A DNA stretch of 40,489 nt from contig BFEA01000271.1 of assembly GCA_003427395.1 (NCBI GenBank), positions 1,784,199-1,824,687 on the forward strand, written 5' to 3'. Positions 20,650 to 30,805 of this stretch are shown here, one piece after another (within the stretch, counting starts at the first letter, position 1; every line of letters begins with the position of its first letter). The notes below the pieces were generated by a model that saw only the letters and a list, made by a program, of their open reading frames with translations, was not told the DNA's origin and searched no databases. Source of the DNA: Chara braunii (taxonomy: Eukaryota; Streptophyta; Charophyceae; Charales; Characeae). Position numbers and translations under genes: made by a program.

Positions 20650-21439
20650 CGATGTTACACAATCCAGTGCAATTTGGCATCTAATACGCCTCGTATCATT
20701 CATGCCGAATCCGAAGGGTGACAAGTGACCACTCGCCAAAAGAGATGGATTTGCAAGCACAAACACTCCGCATTGATTTATTGTTTTGGGATGCCGCTCA
20801 CCTGCAATTTCTTTTTGAAGCGAGTCGTATGCACTTCCATTCCCTGTTCTGATGACCTCTTTTTCACATACCGTGCCACGTTGCCGACTACTTTGGTGGT
20901 TACCTCTATGTCTGTGTCCATCGAGTCATAATGCTCGATCATTCTCGTTTGAGATCTACCATAACAAGTTTCCAATGTCTGTTATGAATGTTGTGATACG
21001 GGGCTAAGATCAAGTCTTCTTTCACGATCACTACTTCCCTGAACCACTTACCTACTTTAGCATAGTGGTATCCTAACTTTACATCCATAAGCTCAATCAG
21101 GAAAAAGAATTTGCATACTGCCGTTTTTTGAATTAATCCCAGGGTGTTTGCAACGGACGTGGTTGATGGCGTATTGCACTCATGATGTGTAGTTCTACAT
21201 ATATGGTCTACCTTTATCATATTCATGTAGAAATTTATAATATCATTTGTTAACCATCATTTGTCACTCACGAGTACACTAAAGTCGTGGAACGTGAACC
21301 TTAACTCCTCTTGCATCCTTTGATTCTTCGTTCTTGATAATATTTGGTAATTGTTGAACTTAGTTTCCAAGTGGTGCAAGGCATCTTCTTCCACGTCGGT
21401 TAGAGCATGTGTTGCTAACTCAATAGCCCGTGTATACAT
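20650..21439 (-). pseudogene. Ulp1/SENP-like cysteine protease (C48) remnant
   Basis: The family removes SUMO or related modifiers from proteins. One frame runs from 21439 to 20939 with a single TGA at 21257-21259, directly followed by WLTNDIINFYMN, the family's WLnDxxInfY signature. About 80 residues later come NRHWKLVMVDLKRE with the catalytic His (codon 20975-20977). A one-base shift then gives MIEHYDSMDTD with the catalytic Asp (20925-20927). After VARYVKKRSSEQG and VSGIPKQ, a third frame gives CGVFVLANPSLL with the catalytic Cys (20770-20772). The order and spacing of His, Asp and Cys are right. The gene is dead, with one stop and two shifts. Ulp1 domains are often carried by plant DNA transposons. 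Confidence 0.78.
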
Positions 21440-21574
21440 CAGCTAACGCCTTGGACATATGATCTCTGTTCCACTGCACATAACAATGAAATTGCTCGTT
21501 GTTAACATGTGATCTCATTTAAATCACAAGTTGCACGTATATAAGCTTTATAACGTATGAGATGATTATAATGC

Positions 21575-21578
<4 letters not shown>

Positions 21579-21625
<47 letters not shown>
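21579..21625. repeat. (GA)n microsatellite
   Basis: An uninterrupted GA run of about 23.5 units interrupts the minus-strand coding block upstream of the C48 domain. Confidence 0.99.
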
Positions 21626-21627
<2 letters not shown>

Positions 21628-21848
21628 AAATCCCAGTCTTTGAACATTTACGTGCTCAGAATACCAAAATACACTGTGAACGGCCGACAAAGACACACAC
21701 GTCTGATTCTCGTGGAATCCTCGATCGATATAATATTGTCGTTATGACCTGTGGAAAACAATTATATGCGTCCTACTCCTGTATATTTTGTCCACGACCA
21801 AATTAGATCGGAAAAAAAACACTCTGAAAATGAAACATTAGCCTACAT

Positions 21849-21965
21849 ATGAGCACACATGCACACAAATACACATACACACACACATGCACACACATAC
21901 ACACACATATGCACACACACACACCCATACCCACTAATGCACACACATACACAAACGCATCGACT
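21849..21965. repeat. Imperfect (CA)n microsatellite
   Basis: ACACA runs broken by T, G and A bases fill the stretch, with units such as CACACATGCACACA. On the minus strand it follows the linker frame that ends near 21970, so it may have expanded inside the former coding sequence. Confidence 0.95.
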
Positions 21966-22243
21966 CGCACACATAAAGTCACTTTTGTTCATACAACTAG
22001 TCGTTATGCCGTGTCTTTTTGCTGCAGATTTTCCCGAACGTTTGGGCCCAACATTGTCTATTGTGTTCCCTTTCCTTGACTTCTCATTGCAGATTCCATC
22101 CTCCTTTTGCAATGTAATCTAGTGGGGTTCCTCTTCCTCATTCTCATTTTGTCGTCCCTCCCTGTCCTCACCATTCCCTGACTGCTCACCTGATGTCTAG
22201 TGGGCTGTTGATGTGTGTCGCCAATCGCCGTGGTTTGTTAAAG

Positions 22244-23676
22244 TTATTCATCAATCCCTCCCAGTAAGGGCACAATGTTCTCTTTCCTTTGCATACCACT
22301 TGCCCGGCCCTTGCATATGTTGTTGTCAGAAAGCAGTTCAAACCTCATATTCCCTCCTTTTGTGGGAACAACTCTTCTCTTGTTAGCTTTGTTCCTTGCA
22401 TTGAGCTTGATTTCGTGGCCATTTGCGGTCTCGACGTCGCTCACACATTTTTCTATATTTTCATTGTCATGACCTTGCTTGTCACTCTGAACGGAGTAAG
22501 TGAATGAACGTCCCACTCCAGTCATCTCAGTGCGGTCACCTTGATGTCCCAATTGCGACTGCTACCAAAATATATATCATCTTCAAACTCTTGCACCGCT
22601 TCATGACTTGAGAACTTTCATGAGATCTGACAATACGACACACTGGATTCAATATTGTAAAAGTTTGCGTTGTACTATTACATGTTTTGGTCTCGCAACT
22701 TCTCATAAAGCGTGTGGACATATGTTCGTTGTGCAAGGTTGCCTATCCACCGTTCGACTGTCGCACTTTGATATGAGCATGTTCCTTTGCGATTTCCAAA
22801 AACTTGCTTTTCAATAGTCGCTTTCGCAATTGCTACTCGCCATTGATGCACACATCCATGTGTCATTTCCCGTTCCATACGCAGGGCTCGAAGACCTTCG
22901 GATGTCATAATATGTGATGGCCACACTGGTGGTCTCTTGTCTCAACCAATGTCCCAATGTGCCCTAGGAAGTGTGGGCCTCCAGTGAACTCCTTCGTGTC
23001 CTCTTGAATTGTGTCTCCCAACATCAGTTTGTCGTCCTCGTCAAGTGGAAGCGTGAATTTGATGGTGTTGATGTCCATTCCTCCAGCTTGTGCATTTCCT
23101 CTTGGGACGCATTACATTGCTTGTCTCTCGGGAGCTTTGACAAGCCCATGCTCACATACAAGTTGTCCACCCGAGTCAATATCCTGGGATATTTGGCATT
23201 GGTTTGCTTGCCATTTGATTGGAGATGTGGCTCATTTTTTCCACTTAATGACATTGCTTCTGGCTGCACCCCTTCATTGTTGTTATTCTTGCTCATATTG
23301 CTTGCACCACCTCGCCCTTGGATCACATTTGCATCACTCCACCGCGTTCCTTGTTCATATGAGTTTTGTTCCCCACCACAAATGCTCTCCCGGCTTGCCA
23401 CGACATCTGCTTCTATCCCCTCCATTGCCTGACGGTCATCACCGCCAATGTCTGTTGGACATCTTCTTGAGCACCTGGTACAGGCAGATCTATATCGTCG
23501 TCTGATGTCTCCTCCTCGCTGTCAAGCACATCGAAGTGTTCATCCGCATCCAGCTCATCGATGTATGTCTTGGTGCACAGTCTGTCTTCTTTTGTCATGA
23601 ACCACAAACGTTCATAATGCGCTATGAATATTTTTATTGCACCATTTTTAGGCCCCTTGCAGATGTTGGATGACAA
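22244..23676 (-). pseudogene. Polar linker of the decayed block
   Basis: From 23676 the minus strand reads through an acidic stretch, DELDADEHFDVLDSEEETSD, to a frame ending near 23413. The next frame (23425-23024) is Asn, Ser and Gln rich, with NMSKNNNNEGV, and then has NAKYPRILTRVDNLYVSMGL. Further pieces are HWRP and WPSHIMTSEGLRALRMER with CVHQWRVAIAKATIEKQVFG (22926-22678), and a Lys/Asn-rich segment (22552-22244). No domain is recognised. The piece around WPSHIMTSEG looks the most conserved and probably had a fold of its own. The remainder is likely a disordered connector between the methylase-like and C48 segments. Confidence 0.45.
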
Positions 23677-23830
23677 TTACTTTTCGGTGCATGTAATCGA
23701 AGTCGTTGGAGTCTTCGGGGTGTTGCCGAACAAGTATCTCCACAGAGAATCCCTCTTCTTGCCAAGCTTGAGGTACATGTCTCTTTCCGGAAGCCACGAC
23801 GATATAGCAACGACTTTCTGGCTTGTGGAC

Positions 23831-24400
23831 CTAGATATTGAGGAATGTGGACGTGTAATCGAGCATTGTTGAATTGCTGTCACACACAACAACATTGTGT
23901 CCTGACCGCAACACTTCCCACACTGACCGTGCTTGCACATTCCCAAGCATCAACACACCTTCACCATCCTTTGTGAAGCATTTGCACAGTTCCTTCATTC
24001 TCTTTGACTCTTTCTCCCAGTGCCCGTACACGACTTCAGTGCCGCCTGATATCCCAACATGTTCGTTCGTTCGTGCATTGCACAAACAACTCCTCCTTCA
24101 CGTTATCATTGAACCATGTGACATGGTTTCGTGGCTGTACATTCACATTCTTGTAGTCGTTGTTCAATGCATGCATGACAATCGTCATGTAGTCCCAAGG
24201 TCGCAATGGAAAATTGCCAACAGGGAACGGCGTATTGCAACTTTCTAAAATGTCGCTCCCAACGACCTGGAATCACTTTGACGTGATCCCACCGGAGCAC
24301 ATTTTTCAATACGATTTTCTTGACTCTGAACGTTGATAATATGATAATGACCCAATCCGTTCCACAAAAGGTTTTCATCATCTCCGGGAGCACTACAAAT
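23831..24400 (-). pseudogene. DNA-methylase-fold-like segment
   Basis: Minus-strand pieces in two or three frames give MMKTFCGTDWVIIIL, then DYMTIVMHALNNDYKNVNVQ, HVTWFNDNVKEELFVQC, and finally KESKRMKELCKCFTKDGEGV followed by LMLGNVQARSVWEVLRSGHN and VVVCDSN (24085 frame). The last part follows the pattern of N4/N6 DNA methylases: a helix with a Lys, a strand ending in FxGxG, a helix, and GRxVVGxExD. Here the FxGxG glycines are mostly lost (LGNVQ) and the acidic residue is kept in CDSN. No clear catalytic DPPY is visible. I therefore claim only a fold-level resemblance. ParB-like and methylase domains do occur together in phage and plasmid genes. Confidence 0.33.
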
Positions 24401-24611
24401 CTCCTATCTGACTACTCTTTCGGTGTTGTCGATTTGCGCGGGCATAGGTCCAGGACTGTGAGGCGGCAATTAAGCTTCTTAACAGCTCGTGTGATTTACT
24501 CTGATGGCTACAACGCTTTGTATGGTGCCACCGTGCCAAGCATATCAGGAGAAACATAGTGTGATCGATGTGTTTATCCCACAGTACGTGTTGCGCATTT
24601 GCACTTATACG

Positions 24612-25573
24612 TCACAACTCGTCCCTTAGCTGGTCGATAGCACCGATGATTTCATGCATAAACACCTTCAGATAATATGGACACTCCGCATATATTGTCC
24701 GCGTCAATTTGTATCTTCCCACTTTTCCTACCTTTGGTTCGTCAATGCCGTTGAGATGTTTTGGCACATCTTTCGCCTTGTGAGCTGACACAATAATCTT
24801 GTTTTCCTCCCATTGTCCCTTGGTGAGTCCCACGGGGGCAAATCTCTCCATTATTTGTGAGTAGCCAATGAAAAAATCATCATTCCACTCGTCCTCCTTG
24901 CGACCTTCCGTTTTGAAAATCATATAGTTGAAGAGTCGTATCATGTATCTCTTATATCAAACTTCAACCCGAATATCGCCCATGTTTAACAAATTCTTGT
25001 TGAACGTCCTCCTTATTGTGACAACCACCTAGCGGTCCAATATCTTGTCTAACACCATTTCTTTCTCCCTCTCAGTCAAGTCGTTAAACACCTTTCACGC
25101 GCTTTGCGGAGGATCTTAAATGCAGATGTAGTTCGCGATAGGTGATTTGTTCGACTGAACGTAATGCACTAACTCCTTCTTCCCTTTTATTGTTAACGCA
25201 CATGGACCCGGACCCGCTATGGTGACTTGTTTTCCGAACTTCAACCCGAATATCGCCCATATTTAGCAACTTCTTGTTGAACGTCCTCCTTGTTGTGACA
25301 ACCACCTGGCGGTCCAATATCTTTTCTAGCACCATTTTTTTCTCCCTCTCAGTCAAGTCGTTAAACACCTTCCACGCACTTTATCTTCAATGCAGACATA
25401 GTCCCCGATAGGTGATTTGTTCGACTGAACGTAGTGCACTAGCTCCTTCTCTTTTATTGTTAATGCGCATGGACCCGGACTCGCCATGGCGACTTGTTTT
25501 CCTTGTTGATCCACTGGAGCCACGCCACTCTTATCAAGCAAGAGTCCAGTCTCCCACGAGTCAAAGAATCCGT
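24612..25573 (-). pseudogene. Conserved middle segment of the decayed block
   Basis: After the ParB-like part comes VWDLLNGFFDSWETGLLLDK, then GPCALTIKEKELVHYVQSNK with PIGDYVCIED, FNDLTEREKKMVLEKILDRQ and VVVTTRRTFNKKLLNMGDIR. Because of a 277-bp tandem duplication, the stretch from GPCALT to GDIRVEV appears twice. The second copy carries extra stops. After it, 24944-24612 is open for 110 codons with MIRLFNYMIFKTEGRKEDEW, IMERFAPVGLTKGQWEENK and AECPYYLKVFMHEIIGAIDQ. I do not recognise the fold. The clean amino-acid composition argues that this was once coding. Confidence 0.5.
24961..25505. repeat. 277-bp tandem duplication inside the coding block
   Basis: The units start with ACTTCAACCCGAATATCGCC at 24961 and 25238, about 90% identical by eye. 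277 is not a multiple of three, so the event itself broke the reading frame. Copy 1 has GCGGAGGATCTTAAATG-type additions that copy 2 lacks. Confidence 0.93.
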
Positions 25574-26290
25574 TTAGCAGGTCCCACACCTTTTTCCAAC
25601 TGTTGTCAGCGTTAGATGCGATCTCACTAAATTTGACCAGTTTGTGTTGTAGGCTGACTTCAGTGTTTGTCCTTGTAGTTCAGAGTCATCTGCTTTTGGC
25701 GGTGCGTGTTGCCAATCGCCTGAGGGTATCCCTATATCAACCCACAAGTCTCTTATATTTCTCACTGACACACGGAACGAATCCGTGATAACTCGTGTCT
25801 CCCTTGTGTTATCGAAAGTCGAAATGTGAGCATATCCGTCGAGATGGTTGTCATCGAAATACACGGCACGTGCACGCCATGAACACACACCCCATTTTTG
25901 TGCAGCTGGTGAATTGGTCGCAACCAGTCTTTGACAAGCTTCCGCAGTGTGTTGTCCACCCACCACGTACCAATGATGCGTGTGTGTGGCATCCGCGTTG
26001 AAATGCTCAGGTCTCACACGCACCCACTGCTTTGCACCATTAACATCCACTTCCTTTACTGGGGCGAAGATCCATGAGGCCCTGCCCCACTGCTCTCATG
26101 ATGGAAATGACCAGCATGTCATTCAGCGGTCTCTGATTGTACTGCAAATAGGGTTAGGCAAAATCTTCATGCAGTCCACATAGATCTATTCAGGTCGTTG
26201 CACTGCATTTCCATCATCGTCATACTCTAGGAAGAAATATGTTGTTGTGTTGAAGGTCGACAACTCCAGCTTGCCGGCTTTCACGGTGTG
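25574..26290 (-). pseudogene. ParB-like (ParB/Srx fold) domain remnant
   Basis: ParB-family N-terminal domains bind DNA or NTP, and some act as nucleases. The minus strand has IYVDCMKILPNPICSTIRDR (26185-26126), which fits Box I (I..I.PNP..R). In a neighbouring frame LNDMLVISIMRAVGQGLMDL follows, like the LxxLxxSIxxxG helix. The original frame then resumes at APVKEVDVNGAKQWVRVRPE and gives HHWYVVGGQHTAEACQRLV (25975-25919), which fits Box II (YxLxxGxxRxxA) with His in place of Arg. Box I and Box II are in the same frame 45 codons apart, so two compensating shifts lie between them. A TAG at 26186-26188 precedes Box I. The frame then stays open to 25574. Confidence 0.5.
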
Positions 26291-26449
26291 GTCGCTCGGA
26301 TCAACCCCAACTCCCTCGTTGCTCGAGTCAGCAACCTCTTTCATTCCTTCGACTCTGACTTTCTTCTTTGCACTTTTGGCGGGTCGCTCTCGCCCCTCTT
26401 TTGCCGATTTTTTTTATTCTTTTTCTAAATGTTGCACATATAAGGTGTG

Positions 26450-26906
26450 AGCCTCGCCCAAACCAAGTATCTTTGTCTGACGTCACTCTCCTCCATCATA
26501 TCTCACAGCCTTCATTTTTTTTTTGCCAGAGCTCACTAATGATTGCGTGCCAACGACTCCAACGTCCTCATTTTTTTCTCCCACCGCTCTCATCCTTTTT
26601 TGTCTCCTCATCTTTGCCTTTGTTTTTGTGTTTGCTTGCAGACGACACACAACGGGTGCCACTTTTCGTATTCTCTTCGTCGTTCTCACGCGACGAAGCC
26701 GTTTTTCGATGTCACGACCGACAACCGGAGACCAATGACGCCTTATCCCTCTTGGACGTTCTCTTCTTTTTACCGCCTGGTTTGGAAAACCCATCCTGAG
26801 GTGCACACATTCCGCCTGGGAAAATCGGAGCATTACATTTTGTCACTACACTTGCCTTTTCGCATTGTGCGACTTTCTTCCCCCTTGTGGACTGCATAGG
26901 TAGCAT
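26450..26906 (-). pseudogene. Basic low-complexity linker of the decayed block
   Basis: Minus-strand frames read NAPIFPGGMCAPQDGFSKPG, then GGKKKRTSKRDKASL, followed by Lys, Glu and Arg-rich sequence to about 26480. This looks like a disordered linker between the first segment and the ParB-like domain. T-rich tracts on the plus strand break it into several frames. Confidence 0.35.
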
Positions 26907-26967
26907 TGCAGCTTGCGCTCCAACGTCGAGAGCAGATCACAGTATACTTTGCTTAGACTCTATGTGT

Positions 26968-27549
26968 TTATGTGTCCTTAAAATTTCCTCCAACAACCTC
27001 CTTCGCAATGTGCACTTGCACAAACGGTGTCGACAACCCCAAGTTGTTATCCACTTTCATTTCGAAGTCCGTGACTTTATAGCATGATGTTTTTTTGAGG
27101 AACTCGATCGGTCCCACCATCTCAACTGCCTTCAGTTTCTTCGACCTGTCAAACGTGGGCAAGGCCACAACGTTCATGCCATAACCAGCAAATCTCAATA
27201 AATGCAGCTGCAAAATTTCCTCCAACACCTCCTTCACAATGCAAACGGTGTCGACAACCCCAAGTTGTTGTCCACCTCCACTGTGAAGCCCGTGAAGCCC
27301 GTGACTTTATAGGATGATGTTTTCTTGAGGAACTCGATAGGTCCCCACCATCTCGACTGCCTTCAGTTTCTTCAATCTGTCAAACGTGGGCAAGGCCACA
27401 ACGTTCATGCCGTAACCAGCAAATCTCGATAAATGCAACAACGCTTTCTTGTATTTCCCAGCCATTTCGATCCCTCCACTGTCGAAGCAGGTGGTCAAGT
27501 GGAAATCGTAGTACCCTTCCCACCACGTCAACGGAAAGTGATGAATCAA
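26968..27549 (-). pseudogene. First coding segment of the block, tandemly duplicated, unrecognised
   Basis: From 27549 the frame reads HHFPLTWWEGYYDFHLTTCF, then GGIEMAGKYKKALLHLSRFA and GYGMNVVALPTFDRLKKLKA. The stretch RFAGYGMNVVALPTFDR is repeated in the frame starting at 27237, followed by VEMVGPIEFLKKTSCYKV and TDFEMKVDNNLGLSTPF. The repetition is caused by a 232-bp tandem duplication. I do not recognise the family, though the segment is clearly protein-like. Its 5' end meets the minisatellite at 27553, so the true start is lost. Confidence 0.5.
26981..27440. repeat. 232-bp tandem duplication inside the coding block
   Basis: The units start with AAATTTCCTCCAACA at 26981 and 27213. Both contain GGTGTCGACAACCCCAAGTT and GGGCAAGGCCACAACGTTCA. 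They are about 88% identical by eye. 232 is not a multiple of three, so the frame is broken across the junction. Confidence 0.92.
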
Positions 27550-27552
27550 GGC

Positions 27553-28680
27553 AACGCCCGAGCCTTCAACGTCGTGCGTCCAATCAACGGGCGTCCGACT
27601 GATCAGTGCGCGTCACAGCAACGTTTGAGGGCCGACCACCCGCACCGGTAGTTGGTGGCCGGACGCTCGAGCGTCGGCCGTCAGGGCAACACCCGACGGT
27701 CGCCCAAGCGAAGGCACAACAACCCTAGAATAAGTCTCAACGCCGAAGTAGCAGGAGATTCAGTTTTCATAATTGGTGACTCTTCGGGTGAAAGACGAAC
27801 AGGGTACACATACTGGCAACAACACAAAGAAAGCAAAGCACTGCACCTTCCCAATTCGCAGTGGGAATGACACCCATATGAGTTCGTACTATTTATAAGT
27901 TAGCAGTTCACGCTGGGGCGGCTTGGCCCACCCCCTATGTGTGCCACATGTGCGGACGACAAAGGCAAAAAAGTTTCAGCATAGCGGAAGCATCCAAAGT
28001 TGGATGTTTCACCATTTGTCGTTCCCTCAGGCATCACGCCGACAACTGATGGTCGTTTGCCCGACCACCAGGTGCCGCCTTAACGCCCGAGGGTGATCCG
28101 GTGGAGAATGTTGTTCGGCCATTGGGTATCGTCGACGACCAAAGTCGGACGCTTCACCGTTGGGCATCGAGGGAACGACCGATGGTCGACCGTCCAACCA
28201 TCGAGTGTCGCCTTAACGCCCGAGGGTCGAGTGTCCAACCATCTGGTGTCGCCACGATGACCGTTGGTTGAGAGGCCTATCCGACCATCCAGCAACGCCT
28301 CGTCTCCTGACGGTAAGCCGTTCATGGCTGAAGCTGGACGCTTTAATGTCGGGCACCACAAGAACTCTCGATGGTCCTCCGACCAACCATCGGGTGTCGC
28401 CTTGACGTCTGATGGTCAGGCGTTCGACATCGGGGGTTGACTTGACGCTTGAGGGTCAAGCGCCCAACCATCGAGTGTCGCCTTGACGCCTGATGTCGGA
28501 CGACCGACCACCGGGTGTCGCAAAAACGCTCGAGGGTCGAGCGTCCGACGATCGGGTATTGACAGGACGCCCGACAGGTGTCACGGGGACGCCCGAGGGT
28601 CGAACGTCCGACCATCAGGTATTACCGCGACACCCAACGGTCGACCTTCAGGCGACCCCACGACACCCGTTGTCGCGCGC
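27553..28680. repeat. Degenerate minisatellite, unit about 41 bp
   Basis: Units follow the pattern CGAGGGTCGAGCGTCCGACC, then ATCGGGTGTCGCCTTGACGC with a closing C. They are irregular in length and mixed with unrelated stretches near 27730-28010. The right half (28330-28650) is more regular. The unit is related to the 34-bp repeat at 37808-38095 but carries about seven more bases (CGAGCGT). Open frames through it are by-products of GC-rich repetition. Confidence 0.85.
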
Positions 28681-29536
28681 ATCGGTCCCGCACGGGGACC
28701 CTCCCGGCCGTATCACGCAGGATTTTGCAGGGCTTGTCATGGAGAGCGTTTGCCGCTCCGGTCGAGTGTGCCGTCCGTACCTCTCGAGAGCCCCTACGAC
28801 AGGACAGGGTCACGCGAGGCACCACTTACCTCCACCTGTGGGAGTTGTCACCATCCCTTAGGTGGGCGTATCCCCGCCGAGTTACTGAACCGCATGCGAA
28901 GGTTTGTCGAATGCAATTGCAGAGGTGGCCCAGCCGAGGGCGTTTCTCGTTCGCTGTACCATAGGGGGTACGCCGCACGCGCGGTCGAACGCCCAAAAAT
29001 CGAACCCACACGCGAATTGACCCACTAGGGGGTTGAGATCCCAAATGCAACCCGACGTTGGTCGACTAGGACGCATCACACACACCACGCGTTACACCAC
29101 AACACTCACACACATGGAGGGACAAAACAAATAACATAATAACACAACAACACAGGTACACTTCTAGTCCCTTCAGTATGTGACCCATAACTTTCTGATG
29201 CAAAAATCGAATAGGCGTCGCGCGCGAGGCTTAGTATAAAACCGCGTGGACGCAGGGCTAACTCATATCGATCCGCAATGCAAGTGTACGCAAGCGGTCG
29301 CAATGATGGCGTACTATGTAGTACCCATACTCACTCGATCCTCGATAATCTCGAGGGTCGTGTTCGACACTCAAGTGTCGGCTGACACGCGCCTTGAGGG
29401 TTAATCTCTCGACGATGGACAACCGCCATGCACGGTTGAAGACCACACCCTCTTCTGCACCCTGTGCAGAGGGGTTGAGTAGACAGCTCCAAGCTGTCGT
29501 GGTGGCCAGAAATCAAGGGGTTTGACTTTGACGGCT
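28681..29536. other. No gene recognised
   Basis: GC-rich, CpG-rich sequence follows the minisatellite and passes into mixed DNA. Short frames such as 28483-29028 on the plus strand extend out of the repeat and show no domain. I see no RNA gene here. Confidence 0.4.
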
Positions 29537-29706
29537 GTCACGGACTACAACGTCCAACTATAAAATTCTAAAAAGCAAAAAGGATGAAAGGGGGATCGCT
29601 TTTTTTTCTCAAAGTATCATCTGCGTAACCCTTTCACACGGTCCAATAGGTCGCGCGAACATCCAACGCGTACGTATGTATATATATATATAGAAGGTTA
29701 TAAATA
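29537..29706 (+). promoter_or_regulatory. Possible LTR start and TATA box
   Basis: TGTCACGGACTACAACGTCC at 29535-29554 resembles the 5' end of many plant gypsy-type LTRs. A (TA)n stretch (29678-29691) is followed by TATAAATA at 29699-29706, a good TATA box, and about 20 bp later by CTTCTCACAATCACAGTGAG, a plausible transcription start region with a small hairpin. No coding region of a retroelement follows, and no second LTR was found, so this could be a solo LTR or chance. Confidence 0.25.
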
Positions 29707-30230
29707 TGTGACGAGCACTTCTCACAATCACAGTGAGACTCCTCTCAGCCATATATAGTCAAATCCAAAATCGGAATCACCAAACATACCTGCAATTACA
29801 TCAAAGATTCAACCAAAGGTCCAGGCACTACACGGGGTCAACTTCAACCATTTTTTCCGCTCACACCCCTCGCTTTAGCCATACAAGTCTCACTCTTTGT
29901 GCAACTCTTAAAATAAAATACTCAGCATCTTTATTAAATGGTTATTCAATTAAAGTCCGGGTAAAAACACAACAAAACAAATCAAACCACAGGGCTAAAA
30001 CCTTTAGGTTGAGTGACAAGAGTGGATCAGAGTTGAGCCGGAAACCGACCTGTTATCAAAGGATAACATAAAATCATCCTCGTAGGGTCAGCTTGAAGAT
30101 AGTCAAGCCTTCAATCAATCTGAATAAAGGTGACCTGCAATGCAGTACAGACCTATACCCAAACCATGCTTGAATGATCAAGAAATAATCCTACCTTCCT
30201 AACTAATATCTGATGTTTATCTAAAAATGT

Positions 30231-30425
30231 AAGAAATTCCGGCAACATATCCCCTAAACAGGATGGATTGCCAGATTTCTCTTAGCTGAAATTAATCTGT
30301 CTCTCCAAATTCTACAAAATTTCGGCAACGCTTCCCGTAGGAAAAGTGTCCAAAAAATAACTAACTCTTTCACATTTGTAGAAATTTCGGTAGCGCTTCC
30401 TGTAGGAACAGGAGGTTGCCAAGAT
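30231..30425. repeat. Three related 35-bp motifs
   Basis: ATTCCGGCAACATATCCCCT (30236), ATTTCGGCAACGCTTCCCGT (30320) and ATTTCGGTAGCGCTTCCTGT (30386) begin related segments 66 to 84 bp apart. The third contains CCTGT-AGGA-ACAGG, a five-base-pair hairpin. Confidence 0.6.
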
Positions 30426-30805
30426 TTATACAAAGCTGAACACAGAAAGACAAAGCAAAGATATACTTGGGACTAACTTGTGACACTTGCTTTGATAGTT
30501 AGGTTTGAAGATAGTTTACACGATTCTCTTTCAGAAGATAGTATCGTGCGCTATCGTCAACTCTATCTCCAAGTAAGGTCAGTCCTATCTTTATCTCAAG
30601 CTCTCTCTCTCATCATCCATCTCATCTACCTATGGCTCTAGCACTTGGTGAGCATCTACGCAACTAACCTATCGAAAATACGCCCCAAACTGAGACCCCA
30701 CAAGCATGCATAAACAAACACCTCTCACAATCCCACATAAGTTTGACCCAAGTAGCTCGTTAGATCACTCAGTTCTTTTACCTTTTTATGACCCCCTTTC
30801 TTATA

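Larger units (their letters stand above)
20650..27549 (-). other. Large decayed coding block: ParB-like, methylase-like and Ulp1-like segments
   Basis: Protein-like segments follow one another on the minus strand for nearly 7 kb, all in the same direction, with stops and frameshifts between them. In 5' to 3' order they are an unrecognised segment (27549-26968), a basic linker, a ParB-like domain (26290-25574), a conserved middle segment (25573-24612), a methylase-fold-like segment (24400-23831), a polar linker (23676-22244) and a C48 protease (21439-20650). Plus-strand frames across the region are shadows. The simplest reading is one very long gene, or a gene of a large mobile element, that has decayed. 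That the parts form one gene is an inference from order and orientation. Confidence 0.5.

Noticed and set aside
21502-21747. Open frames across the GA microsatellite
   Set aside because: They arise only because GA and CT repeats lack stop codons.
21849-26799. Plus-strand frames across the 20.6-27.5 kb block
   Set aside because: They are antisense to the protein-like minus-strand segments and have composition typical of shadows.
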